From Candidatus Helarchaeota archaeon (GTDB lineage Archaea > Asgardarchaeota > Lokiarchaeia > Helarchaeales > HEL-GB-A): a DNA stretch of 13,846 nucleotides. The position numbers and the translations under genes were made by a program. Below are positions 1 to 6,036 of this stretch, one piece after another. Positions within the stretch are counted from its first letter, which is position 1; each line of letters opens with the position of its first letter. Under the pieces are notes generated by a model. It was not told where the DNA came from, did not search any database, and worked only from the letters and a program-made list of their open reading frames with translations. The stretch covers positions 1 to 13,846 of the forward strand of contig JAEOSY010000280.1 of the NCBI GenBank assembly GCA_016840125.1, written 5' to 3'.

Positions 1-51
1 CATATTTTCAATCACCGAAATATCTGGGGTATTATATCAGCTTTTTAAATG

Positions 52-59
52 TTTTTTTT
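52..59 (+). terminator. T8 tract at window start
   Basis: Eight consecutive T lie between the window edge and the first promoter. Oligo-T on the sense strand is the usual archaeal termination signal, so this may end a plus-strand gene lying left of the window. No gene is visible in 1-51, so this is only a guess. Confidence 0.3.
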
Positions 60-70
60 GACATACTGAT

Positions 71-86
71 AACTTTTAAAAAGGGA
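71..86 (+). promoter_or_regulatory. TATA-type core promoter of the first operon
   Basis: The 16-mer AACTTTTAAAAAGGGA contains a TATA-like core. Its centre is about 28 nt ahead of the ATG at 107, so transcription probably starts at or next to the start codon (leaderless mRNA). Exactly the same 16-mer occurs on the minus strand at 3255-3270, in front of another gene. Confidence 0.6.
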
Positions 87-106
87 CTTTTCTACCCACC
101 TTTTCC

Positions 107-328
107 ATGCCTCAGAAGAAGTATAAGGTAATAAAGTGCGAGAAATGCGGGACTTTAACCTATAAAAAATCGACATTCAAAAAGGTAAAGTGCCCAATAT
201 GCCATAAGACTCTATCTGAGGAACCTATTAGATTATTTGAGACTACCCGCGAAGCAATCGCTTTTATTAAGGGGCTTAAGATAAAGAATATACCAGAACA
301 AGGTGGATTATTTGAAACTTTTGGATGA
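107..328 (+). CDS. Small zinc-ribbon protein (DUF1922-like)
   Basis: A 73-residue protein with two CxxC knuckles, Cys11/Cys14 and Cys29/Cys32, making a compact zinc ribbon. A short helix-rich tail follows (about residues 42-58, RLFETTREAIAFIKGLK). The order of ribbon, then R-x-F and a helix, resembles the archaeal DUF1922 family of about 70-residue putative zinc proteins of unknown function; this is a by-eye match. The start is the only in-frame ATG and lies one helix-turn-distance from the TATA box, consistent with a leaderless transcript. The 3' end overlaps the next gene if that gene starts at GTG 303, so the two are probably translationally coupled. It may be a nucleic-acid-binding or protein-binding accessory to the RadB-like gene downstream. 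That role is inferred from position only. Confidence 0.82.
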   Translation: MPQKKYKVIKCEKCGTLTYKKSTFKKVKCPICHKTLSEEPIRLFETTREAIAFIKGLKIKNIPEQGGLFETFG

Positions 329-1067
329 ACGTATGGGAATTCGACTAAAAACACGAGAATACCCAGTAACATCCACAGGATTAACCCTATTGGATGAAGT
401 TCTGTTGGGTGGATTTCGTAAGGAGTCGATCATCCATTTCTATGGCGATCCTGGATCTGGCAAGACAACTTTCGCAATGCAAATCATGGCCAACATTATG
501 AAACAGGGTTGGCGCGGGCTCTGGGTCGATTGCAATGGGGCATTTAGTCTGGATCGATTCCTCCAAATTATAGGAGATACAGAATCACTCAATTCTCTGA
601 TCCACGTTCGCCCGCAATCTTTCCAACATCAAACTCAAGTCATACAACAAATTAAACATCTCTTGGATCGGCTAGGTGTGATAGTAGTTGATCCAATAAC
701 CCATTATTATCGCGCCAATTGGTATAGGGAAGGAAGTCAGGGATTCTTTCAGGAGTTGATAAGTTCCCAATTAGCTTCCCTGGCGGGACTTGCACAGCTT
801 CAAAAAATTCCCGTGATTGTGATAAATTACGCTACCCGTAATCAACATGGGCAGAGTGTCCCGCTCACTGCGAGGGGATTCAACCGATTCGAACGCTATC
901 GCTTTGCATTTACAATCCTCGAAGATTACGCAATGAAGGATGGGAGTGAAGATTCACCTCTCCAGCAGGTGGAAATCGAACTTGCGCCTGAAAAATACTC
1001 TCAACGCCGTAAGATAATTTTCTCGATTTCGATTAATGGCATAGAGGTAGAAAGGGTGAAGAATTAG
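303..1067 (+). CDS. RadB/KaiC-like RecA-fold ATPase, catalytic Glu replaced
   Basis: A 254-residue single-domain RecA-fold protein of about RadB size. Visible features are the entry motif TGLTLLDEVLLGGF (25-38), Walker A GDPGSGKT (48-55), Walker B VIVVD (126-130) and a sensor-like strand VIVINYATRN (171-180). In RadA/RadB the strand after Walker A reads D-T-E-G and its Glu activates water. Here residues 76-81 read DCNGAF, so Asn78 sits where Glu is expected. Nucleotide binding is therefore likely, but hydrolysis may be weak. There is no N-terminal helix-hairpin-helix domain as in RadA. The start is either GTG 303, overlapping the upstream gene by 26 nt, or ATG 333, 4 nt after its stop; neither has a good Shine-Dalgarno site. 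It sits 2 nt before a VirB4-N-like membrane protein, which suggests a membrane-associated role rather than general recombination. Family assignment is firm at the RecA/RadB/KaiC level, and the specific function is unknown. Confidence 0.85.
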   Translation: MDYLKLLDERMGIRLKTREYPVTSTGLTLLDEVLLGGFRKESIIHFYGDPGSGKTTFAMQIMANIMKQGWRGLWVDCNGAFSLDRFLQIIGDTESLNSLIHVRPQSFQHQTQVIQQIKHLLDRLGVIVVDPITHYYRANWYREGSQGFFQELISSQLASLAGLAQLQKIPVIVINYATRNQHGQSVPLTARGFNRFERYRFAFTILEDYAMKDGSEDSPLQQVEIELAPEKYSQRRKIIFSISINGIEVERVKN

Positions 1068-1069
1068 TC

Positions 1070-2443
1070 ATGGGTATGATAAAATACGCAGTTTATTTGG
1101 GTGTTATCATTGTCATCGCCCTAGTTTTCGAACAGTTCATAACGGGCGTCTATAACCTAACCCTCCAAGGAGTTGCGGGAAATCTTAGCTCATATATCTT
1201 TCTCGTGGTTATCTATTTCATATTGTTTATTCTCGGGCGCGCGTTCTTTGACAAGAAGCTCAATTCAAAATCATCTCAATTTATCCTCTGGGGGAGTATG
1301 GTTCATATTGGCGCAATGCTAGCTGTATATTTGTATAGCATAAATCCAGCTTTGCTCTTTATCTTCCCAGCAGTCATTGTGATAGGCCTCTGGAGCCGGA
1401 ACAAAACCCCTGGTGCAAGTAAATTTCACTTTAAGTTTCGTGCGACTCACCCAGAATTCATCGATGAACGCGGGGGCGTCTGTGTGCTGCGTTCAGGGTC
1501 TCTTGGATTCGCCCTCATGAAGTTTTTCAGGATCTACTTACCCATTCCTCTTAAAGAACTCCTCTTATATCTATATAATGAGAAGATCGAATGCTGCTTT
1601 GAGGTTCAGGGTAATGGAAGTGGTATCACATATTATCTGGCGGTGCTGGGACAAGGGCGCAACTATGATCAAACCTTTAAGGAGTTCATGGATCGCAATA
1701 ATCGGTTACGTCAGTTTCTAAGGAAGGAAGCAGTCCATTTCGAGGATATTAGCGATGTAATCTCAGCCCAACACACGTTCTATCTTCCCTTTTTCCCTAA
1801 TACTCCGTTCAAAGTTGACACACACGGAACCCCTCAAGAATTCCCAGCTATTTCAAATGCTAATGGTGAAATTATTCTTCAACAGGAATTTGATGAGCAG
1901 GTATTTTCGGTATTTTCCATGAAACCACACTTTGCCCCAGGCACCCTTTATCAATTCTTGGGTAATTTGAATGAGAATTACTTTCTTCAGATTCATTTAC
2001 ACCCTTTAAGTGATATTGATGTGACACTCCGTGCGGAGGAATTGAATCAGAGATATCGCGATTCCATTAAACGCCTTTCTGCTGGATTGGAAGATAACGC
2101 TGAATTTCAAGCTGCCTCTTACCTTTTTAACCAAGTTGGTCAGAGCTCTAAGGACAGTATTGAACCTCTACTTGACAAAGAAGAGCTGGACCATCTTGAT
2201 TATATTAAAAAGGAAATAGAGAACGTCAAATTCGGTCGAAAAATTGGATTATGGGATGTAGAATTCTCTTTTCTCGGAAGCATCGTCTTAGCCCAAACTC
2301 TCAATGTGAAGTTTGGCGGTACGAATCAGCGCATTTCCCCCCATGCCATTAGTGCATTAACTGCACGAACCTCACTCGGGCAAAGCCAAATTTTAGACAG
2401 TAAGATACTTCATAGATTGTTACCAAATACATATCAAGAATAA
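1070..2443 (+). CDS. Polytopic membrane protein with VirB4/TraC N-domain-like cytoplasmic region
   Basis: A 457-residue protein. Residues 4-110 contain about four hydrophobic spans (roughly 4-22, 40-59, 71-89, 91-108), followed by a soluble region of about 350 residues. A segment near 278-312 (FSVFSMKP, then GTLYQFLGNL and LQIHLHPLSD) is followed by a helical, charged stretch at 318-390 and a strand pair starting GLWDVEFSFLG (393-403). That order resembles the N-terminal, membrane-interacting domain of VirB4/TraC/TrbE-type transfer ATPases. It also matches the product of 8632-9492, where FERFIRSLYQ, FWLYVQAPVEQG and GMWKVRLIFG occupy the same places. No Walker motifs are present and the protein ends where the motor domain would begin. 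The start at ATG 1070 has GGGTGA at 1054-1059; ATG 1076 is an alternative. The coding sequence begins 2 nt after the RadB-like gene, so the two products probably work together. The VirB4 relationship is by eye and moderate. Confidence 0.8.
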   Translation: MGMIKYAVYLGVIIVIALVFEQFITGVYNLTLQGVAGNLSSYIFLVVIYFILFILGRAFFDKKLNSKSSQFILWGSMVHIGAMLAVYLYSINPALLFIFPAVIVIGLWSRNKTPGASKFHFKFRATHPEFIDERGGVCVLRSGSLGFALMKFFRIYLPIPLKELLLYLYNEKIECCFEVQGNGSGITYYLAVLGQGRNYDQTFKEFMDRNNRLRQFLRKEAVHFEDISDVISAQHTFYLPFFPNTPFKVDTHGTPQEFPAISNANGEIILQQEFDEQVFSVFSMKPHFAPGTLYQFLGNLNENYFLQIHLHPLSDIDVTLRAEELNQRYRDSIKRLSAGLEDNAEFQAASYLFNQVGQSSKDSIEPLLDKEELDHLDYIKKEIENVKFGRKIGLWDVEFSFLGSIVLAQTLNVKFGGTNQRISPHAISALTARTSLGQSQILDSKILHRLLPNTYQE

Positions 2444-2508
2444 AACAAAAAAATGTCCTTATCCAATTTGCGCTCTTTCATCGAAGGAGCATGGGATAAG
2501 CTGATAAT

Positions 2509-2526
2509 TCTTCTATTTTTTAATTT
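2509..2526 (+). terminator. T-rich terminator after the first operon
   Basis: A T-rich run (TTCTTCTATTTTTTAATTT region) follows the stop of the membrane-protein gene by about 70 nt. The 149-base gap 2444-2592 lies between convergent genes. It otherwise holds only a 32-codon ORF that I do not consider real. Confidence 0.45.
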
Positions 2527-2573
2527 AAAAATATCCAATTTGGTACGGTAGGGAAGGGGTAGACCCTTCATTT

Positions 2574-2580
2574 AAAAAAA
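2574..2580 (-). terminator. T7 terminator of the winged-helix gene
   Basis: On the minus strand seven T follow the stop codon of the 2593-3015 gene by about a dozen bases, a typical archaeal oligo-T terminator. Confidence 0.5.
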
Positions 2581-2592
2581 TAGGATCGTAGA

Positions 2593-3015
2593 TTATTTTC
2601 GATAATTCCCTAGTTGCATCATAAATCGGCGCAACTCATTCACATACATATTTTCGGTCCGAAGTCGGAAAGTCCTGATTGATCCATATTGCTTTTGGAT
2701 CAAAACACCAAAGCGGCAGAGTAGTATTGAAAGGTATTGGGCAACTTTAGGTGGAAGAACGGCTAATACTTCAATTTCCGTGAGCGTCACATCTGGATGG
2801 GCTTTAATAGTGAGCAATTCGAGAATTTTAAATCTTGCTTTAGAATCAAGTGCCTCTGCGATGTCATAATTCTCTCGCTTCAAACCTGTTTTTTCACTAA
2901 AAATAGCAGTAAATAATCCAACTAGATTGCTTTCCAAGAAATCTTGGAGTTCTGGACGATTTTCAAGGAAGATATTGTCCTTTGATTCTATCACATTCAT
3001 TCGAACTATACACAT
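2593..3015 (-). CDS. ArsR-like winged-helix transcriptional regulator
   Basis: A 140-residue protein. Residues 54-122 have the ArsR/HTH_20 plan: an opening helix EALDSKARFKILELL (54-68), helix-turn-helix around TEIEVLAVLPPKVAQYLSILL (79-99), then GVLIQKQYGSIRTFRLR (103-119) as the wing. The first 40 residues form an acidic, helical extension without metal-binding cysteines in the usual ArsR positions, so the effector is unknown. The start is ATG 3015; ATG 3000 (MNVIES) is a shorter alternative, and no convincing Shine-Dalgarno site is seen for either. It lies 45 nt downstream of a small membrane protein gene on the same strand, with a T-tract between them. It could regulate that gene, the helicase or the oppositely oriented first operon, but no operator can be assigned. 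Confidence 0.8.
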   Translation of the reverse strand: MCIVRMNVIESKDNIFLENRPELQDFLESNLVGLFTAIFSEKTGLKRENYDIAEALDSKARFKILELLTIKAHPDVTLTEIEVLAVLPPKVAQYLSILLCRFGVLIQKQYGSIRTFRLRTENMYVNELRRFMMQLGNYRK

Positions 3016-3034
3016 CCATTATTCTTTATCATGC

Positions 3035-3045
3035 AAAAAAGAAAG
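3035..3045 (-). terminator. T-tract between the small membrane protein and the regulator
   Basis: On the minus strand CTTTCTTTTTTGC follows the stop of the 3061-3240 gene by about 15 nt. It could end that transcript or only thin out transcription into the regulator gene. Confidence 0.35.
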
Positions 3046-3060
3046 GGTGCAATATCCCGC

Positions 3061-3240
3061 TTAGAAGATAGGAATACCTTCAAACCCAAGATGAAGATCA
3101 CTCCAAATATTTAAATTGAGTTGGACTAAGACGATGAGGGTCATTGTAACAGCGAGTATTGCGATCACGAAAGAGAAAAACGCGAACTCATTTGTAGTTC
3201 TTATTTCCATGCTTACCATGTCCTTTCTTATCTTGAACAT
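3061..3240 (-). CDS. Small single-span membrane protein (59 aa)
   Basis: A short gene of 59 codons running from ATG 3240 to TAA 3061. The product starts with a basic stretch (MFKIRKDMVSMEIR), then has one clear hydrophobic span at about residues 20-40 (FFSFVIAILAVTMTLIVLVQ), and ends in a short tail (LNLNIWSDLHLGFEGIPIF). The positive-inside rule predicts the N-terminus in the cytoplasm. The case for a real gene is its own TATA box with the same 16-mer as the first operon, about 23 nt ahead of the ATG (leaderless), a T-tract after the stop, and a well-formed transmembrane segment. I recognise no family. It may act with the neighbouring regulator or helicase, but nothing in the sequence proves that. 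Confidence 0.6.
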   Translation of the reverse strand: MFKIRKDMVSMEIRTTNEFAFFSFVIAILAVTMTLIVLVQLNLNIWSDLHLGFEGIPIF

Positions 3241-3254
3241 GGCTGGTGAAATAA

Positions 3255-3270
3255 TCCCTTTTTAAAAGTT
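3255..3270 (-). promoter_or_regulatory. TATA-type core promoter of the small membrane protein
   Basis: Read on the minus strand this is AACTTTTAAAAAGGGA, identical over 16 bases to the promoter at 71-86. Its centre is about 23 nt ahead of ATG 3240, so a leaderless transcript is predicted. No T-tract ends the helicase transcript before this point, so read-through from the helicase is also possible. Confidence 0.55.
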
Positions 3271-3297
3271 GTGACTAGAGCTCAGTTAGTTATTAAG

Positions 3298-5571
3298 TTA
3301 TTTTTTACTAATTTCCTCAGGTTGATTATTCGTCTCTTGGATTTGGGGAGGTATAAGCTTATCTAAAGCAGAAATGGTAAAATCTAGAACTGCTCGAACT
3401 TGATCAAGGTCAGCAATAATGTGGAAGCAATGGATCATCCATCGTAATGCTTCCATGAATTCTTCCATGTCACCAGGGTTGATTTGATACTCATTTGCTA
3501 TCTTCTCCGTATGATAGGTGAAATCTCCATATGGGTCCTCAAATAATCGCTCGAGAATTTGGCGCATCTGTGCCTTCGCCCGGAATTTCCGCTCCATCCT
3601 GTAGGCATACATTAGATCATTATAGAATTGTTCCTTGGATTCGATTCGGGGGAGACGGCGGCGGATCCAAACGGCCGTCTGCGGTCGTAGATACAAAAGA
3701 TAGGTTCGAATGCCGAATTGCGTGCTCAGTAACCACCGATTCCGTATTTTAACCATTTTGAATTTCAGCAATTTATCGATCAGTCGTTCTTCGTGAACTG
3801 CCGCAAGAATCATGTCCTTGGTGTATTCAGGATGCTTCTTGAACGATATCTGGGCGAGTTTCACTAGGTGGCGACATAGTTTCGCCCGATAGCGGTTTTT
3901 GAAGTCAAACATCCCACACCCACAATCCGGATATTCTCTAGAAAATGAGCATTTAATATACATTTTATCCATTACAATCCCCTCCAACTTATACTGATCC
4001 ATCCGACGGATTGTTACATTAGCCGCAGGAATTGTTCTTGCATCACGAAGTGTTTTGGGATCAGAATGGCGCTTCAGCAGGTTCTCCAGGGAGTAGTGTC
4101 CGACTCGAATGAGATGATCGACAGTTGTATCTGGGTCGCTTTCTTTTATAGTTTTATACCAGTACGTATCCATAGTCAATCGCGATAATTCTGCCTCCTT
4201 AATTCCCTCCGGTGCTTCAGTGATCCAGACTAAATATTGTTCTAAAAGGTAGTCTTGGTTCGCAAACTGACTCGTCACCGCGCTATATCGTGGAATCAGG
4301 CTGTGAGATTGGAAATAAATAACTTCTATCTCAGATTTTTCCCCCTCCCGTGTTGCGAGAATAATCGCGCGCCCCCAGTCATCGAAACCGGGGCGTCCAG
4401 CTCGACCGCACATTTGGTGAAGCATATTCGATTCCAATATGAGGTAATTGCGCGTTAGCCCGACATCCTTTATAACGACTACTTTTGCGGGTAAATTAAC
4501 CCCGGAGCTTAAGGTGGGTGTGCAGGTAATCACTTTAATTAAACTCTTCCTGAATAAATCCTCGATAAATTCTCGCATAACGTGTGAGAGTCCTGCATGG
4601 TGAAAGGCAATGCCCTGAGGTATGGAATATAAGAGGTGTTGGTCGAATGACTGTCCGATCTCTTCCCTTTTTTGATATGCCACGGTTCTGAGTTCTCGCC
4701 CATTAACTAGATATAATAATTCATTTTCCTTCATATATTTGGAGATTTTTGAACACAACTGTTCAGCTTCAAACCGTGTCGAGGCAAAAATGAGGATGGA
4801 ACCCTGCTCTTGAAGGGTCTCCTTCACAATTTCCTTTATTTTCTCATCGCGGTTAGGATGTACCATGATTTGATACTCCAGAGGGACTGGTCGGTGGTCA
4901 AACTTAATTAATTCGCAATTTAACCAGTCCGCTAACTCCTCTGGATTGCCAATGGTTGCTGAAAGGTAGATGGATTGGATCTGCGGGAAATAGGTTTTCA
5001 GGCGGGTTAAAAACCCTTCCAACCGTGCCCCCCTGCCAGCGGCACCGATACTGTGGATTTCATCCACTACCACGACTTGTAAATTTGAATACCAGTTTGG
5101 ACGAGAACGTAAAATAGAATCCGCCCGCTCATAGGTGGTAACTAATAGATCTACCTTATCTAGCTTCTGATCTTCCCCCTCTCGATTAATTAGGGTCATA
5201 TCCCCCGTACTCATCTCTATCTGAATTCCGAGACCCCCCCAACGTTTCCGAAAGTTCTTGAGTTTCTCATTGGCAAGAGATTTAAGTGGAACTAGATAAA
5301 GACACCGTTTCTTTTTAGAAAGAATGGTATTAATGCATGCCAGCTCGCCGATTAATGTCTTTCCCGCACTCGTTGAAGCGCAGATTAGTAGATTCTTCTC
5401 CTCAAACAGTCCTGAGATCACGGAAAAATATTGGATCGGCGTCAAATGTTTAATCCCGGAGCGTTCCAAGAGAGGATAAACTTGAGGATTAACGCCATGA
5501 TTTTCTAACAGACGTCCTAGCTCCGACATACGACTATTACTCGGGGATAGCTCGTTTTGATTCTCATTCAT
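3298..5571 (-). CDS. Ski2/Hel308-like superfamily 2 helicase with SWIM zinc site
   Basis: A 757-residue helicase with a full SF2 motif set: Q-like LTPIQ (43-47), motif I ASTSAGKT (65-72), Ia LVPLKSLANEK (93-103), Ib TTYERAD (145-151), II DEIH (170-173), III SAT (204-206), IV IFASTR (261-266), V TPTLSSGVNLPAK (351-363) and VI QMCGRAGRPG (386-395). The DEIH box and motif VI place it with Ski2/Hel308 rather than DEAD proteins. After a winged-helix-like region, residues 550-568 read CGCG followed by 12 residues and CRH, giving the CxC(x13)CxH pattern of a SWIM zinc finger. Classical Hel308 lacks this site. The helical C-terminal part (about 580-740) ends in a polar tail. It probably unwinds or remodels DNA or RNA with ATP in the cytoplasm. 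The start is ATG 5571 and no close Shine-Dalgarno site is seen. It is transcribed alone or with the small membrane protein downstream. Family confidence is high; the substrate is unknown. Confidence 0.95.
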   Translation of the reverse strand: MNENQNELSPSNSRMSELGRLLENHGVNPQVYPLLERSGIKHLTPIQYFSVISGLFEEKNLLICASTSAGKTLIGELACINTILSKKKRCLYLVPLKSLANEKLKNFRKRWGGLGIQIEMSTGDMTLINREGEDQKLDKVDLLVTTYERADSILRSRPNWYSNLQVVVVDEIHSIGAAGRGARLEGFLTRLKTYFPQIQSIYLSATIGNPEELADWLNCELIKFDHRPVPLEYQIMVHPNRDEKIKEIVKETLQEQGSILIFASTRFEAEQLCSKISKYMKENELLYLVNGRELRTVAYQKREEIGQSFDQHLLYSIPQGIAFHHAGLSHVMREFIEDLFRKSLIKVITCTPTLSSGVNLPAKVVVIKDVGLTRNYLILESNMLHQMCGRAGRPGFDDWGRAIILATREGEKSEIEVIYFQSHSLIPRYSAVTSQFANQDYLLEQYLVWITEAPEGIKEAELSRLTMDTYWYKTIKESDPDTTVDHLIRVGHYSLENLLKRHSDPKTLRDARTIPAANVTIRRMDQYKLEGIVMDKMYIKCSFSREYPDCGCGMFDFKNRYRAKLCRHLVKLAQISFKKHPEYTKDMILAAVHEERLIDKLLKFKMVKIRNRWLLSTQFGIRTYLLYLRPQTAVWIRRRLPRIESKEQFYNDLMYAYRMERKFRAKAQMRQILERLFEDPYGDFTYHTEKIANEYQINPGDMEEFMEALRWMIHCFHIIADLDQVRAVLDFTISALDKLIPPQIQETNNQPEEISKK

Positions 5572-5633
5572 AAAGTCGAACTCTAATCTTAAATTACTTG
5601 ACGGTTTGCTTGAGACCCTGCTGGTTAATTATT

Positions 5634-5650
5634 CGACTTTTAAAGATTTT
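5634..5650 (-). promoter_or_regulatory. Candidate TATA box for the helicase gene
   Basis: The minus strand reads AAAATCTTTAAAAGTCG about 65-75 nt ahead of the helicase ATG, which would give a leader of about 40 nt. A weaker AT-rich stretch at 5588-5601 would instead give a leaderless transcript. The choice cannot be made by eye. Confidence 0.3.
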
Positions 5651-5726
5651 CGTTGCAGATCCACCTCAAAAATACAATTCTTCCTATTCTCAACGCGGTA
5701 GACCTACCCAATAAATAGGAAAAGTA

Positions 5727-5800
5727 TGATCGGTTTTCTCCTATTAAATAAACCTATTTTTTGCGGTGTTTAACATACTAACAACTATGTTAACCGATCA
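5727..5800. repeat. Nested inverted repeats upstream of the helicase
   Basis: The arms TGATCGGTT (5727-5735) and AACCGATCA (5792-5800) are perfect 9-bp complements. Just inside, TTAACATA (5770-5777) and TATGTTAA (5786-5793) form a second perfect 8-bp pair with an 8-nt spacer. A third pair, AGATTT (5831-5836) and AAATCT (5842-5847), lies nearby. The whole gap 5572-6036 (465 bases) has no convincing gene on either strand. It holds the helicase promoter region, these dyads and the terminator of the next gene. They could be operators, hairpins of a leader RNA or an AT-rich structural element. Confidence 0.5.
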
Positions 5801-6014
5801 ATACCGCTATTTTCAGTTATGATTTAGATGAGATTTAACGAAAATCTAATCAAATTTCAATATTTCGTTTTTTGTTTAACATTATAAATTATCGTTTCCC
5901 TCATAGGTTCTCATTAAATCTTCAACTAACCCTAATGGATCGCTACTGGATCGTGAAAAATACCTTAAAACAAGCGAGAAATAGTATTTTTTTGCCGTTA
6001 TTTTTTCCTGGCGC

Positions 6015-6022
6015 AAAAAAAA
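6015..6022 (-). terminator. T8 terminator of the surface-protein gene
   Basis: Eight T on the minus strand (TTTCTTTTTTTTGCG) lie about 15 nt past the stop of the 6037-7344 gene, a typical archaeal termination tract. Confidence 0.55.
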
Positions 6023-6036
6023 GAAATGAAGTGTTG

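Noticed and set aside
2453..2551. 32-codon plus-strand ORF after the first operon, with a short apolar stretch
   Set aside because: It has no ribosome binding site and lies across the likely terminator between convergent genes. The apolar part is too short for a clear membrane span.
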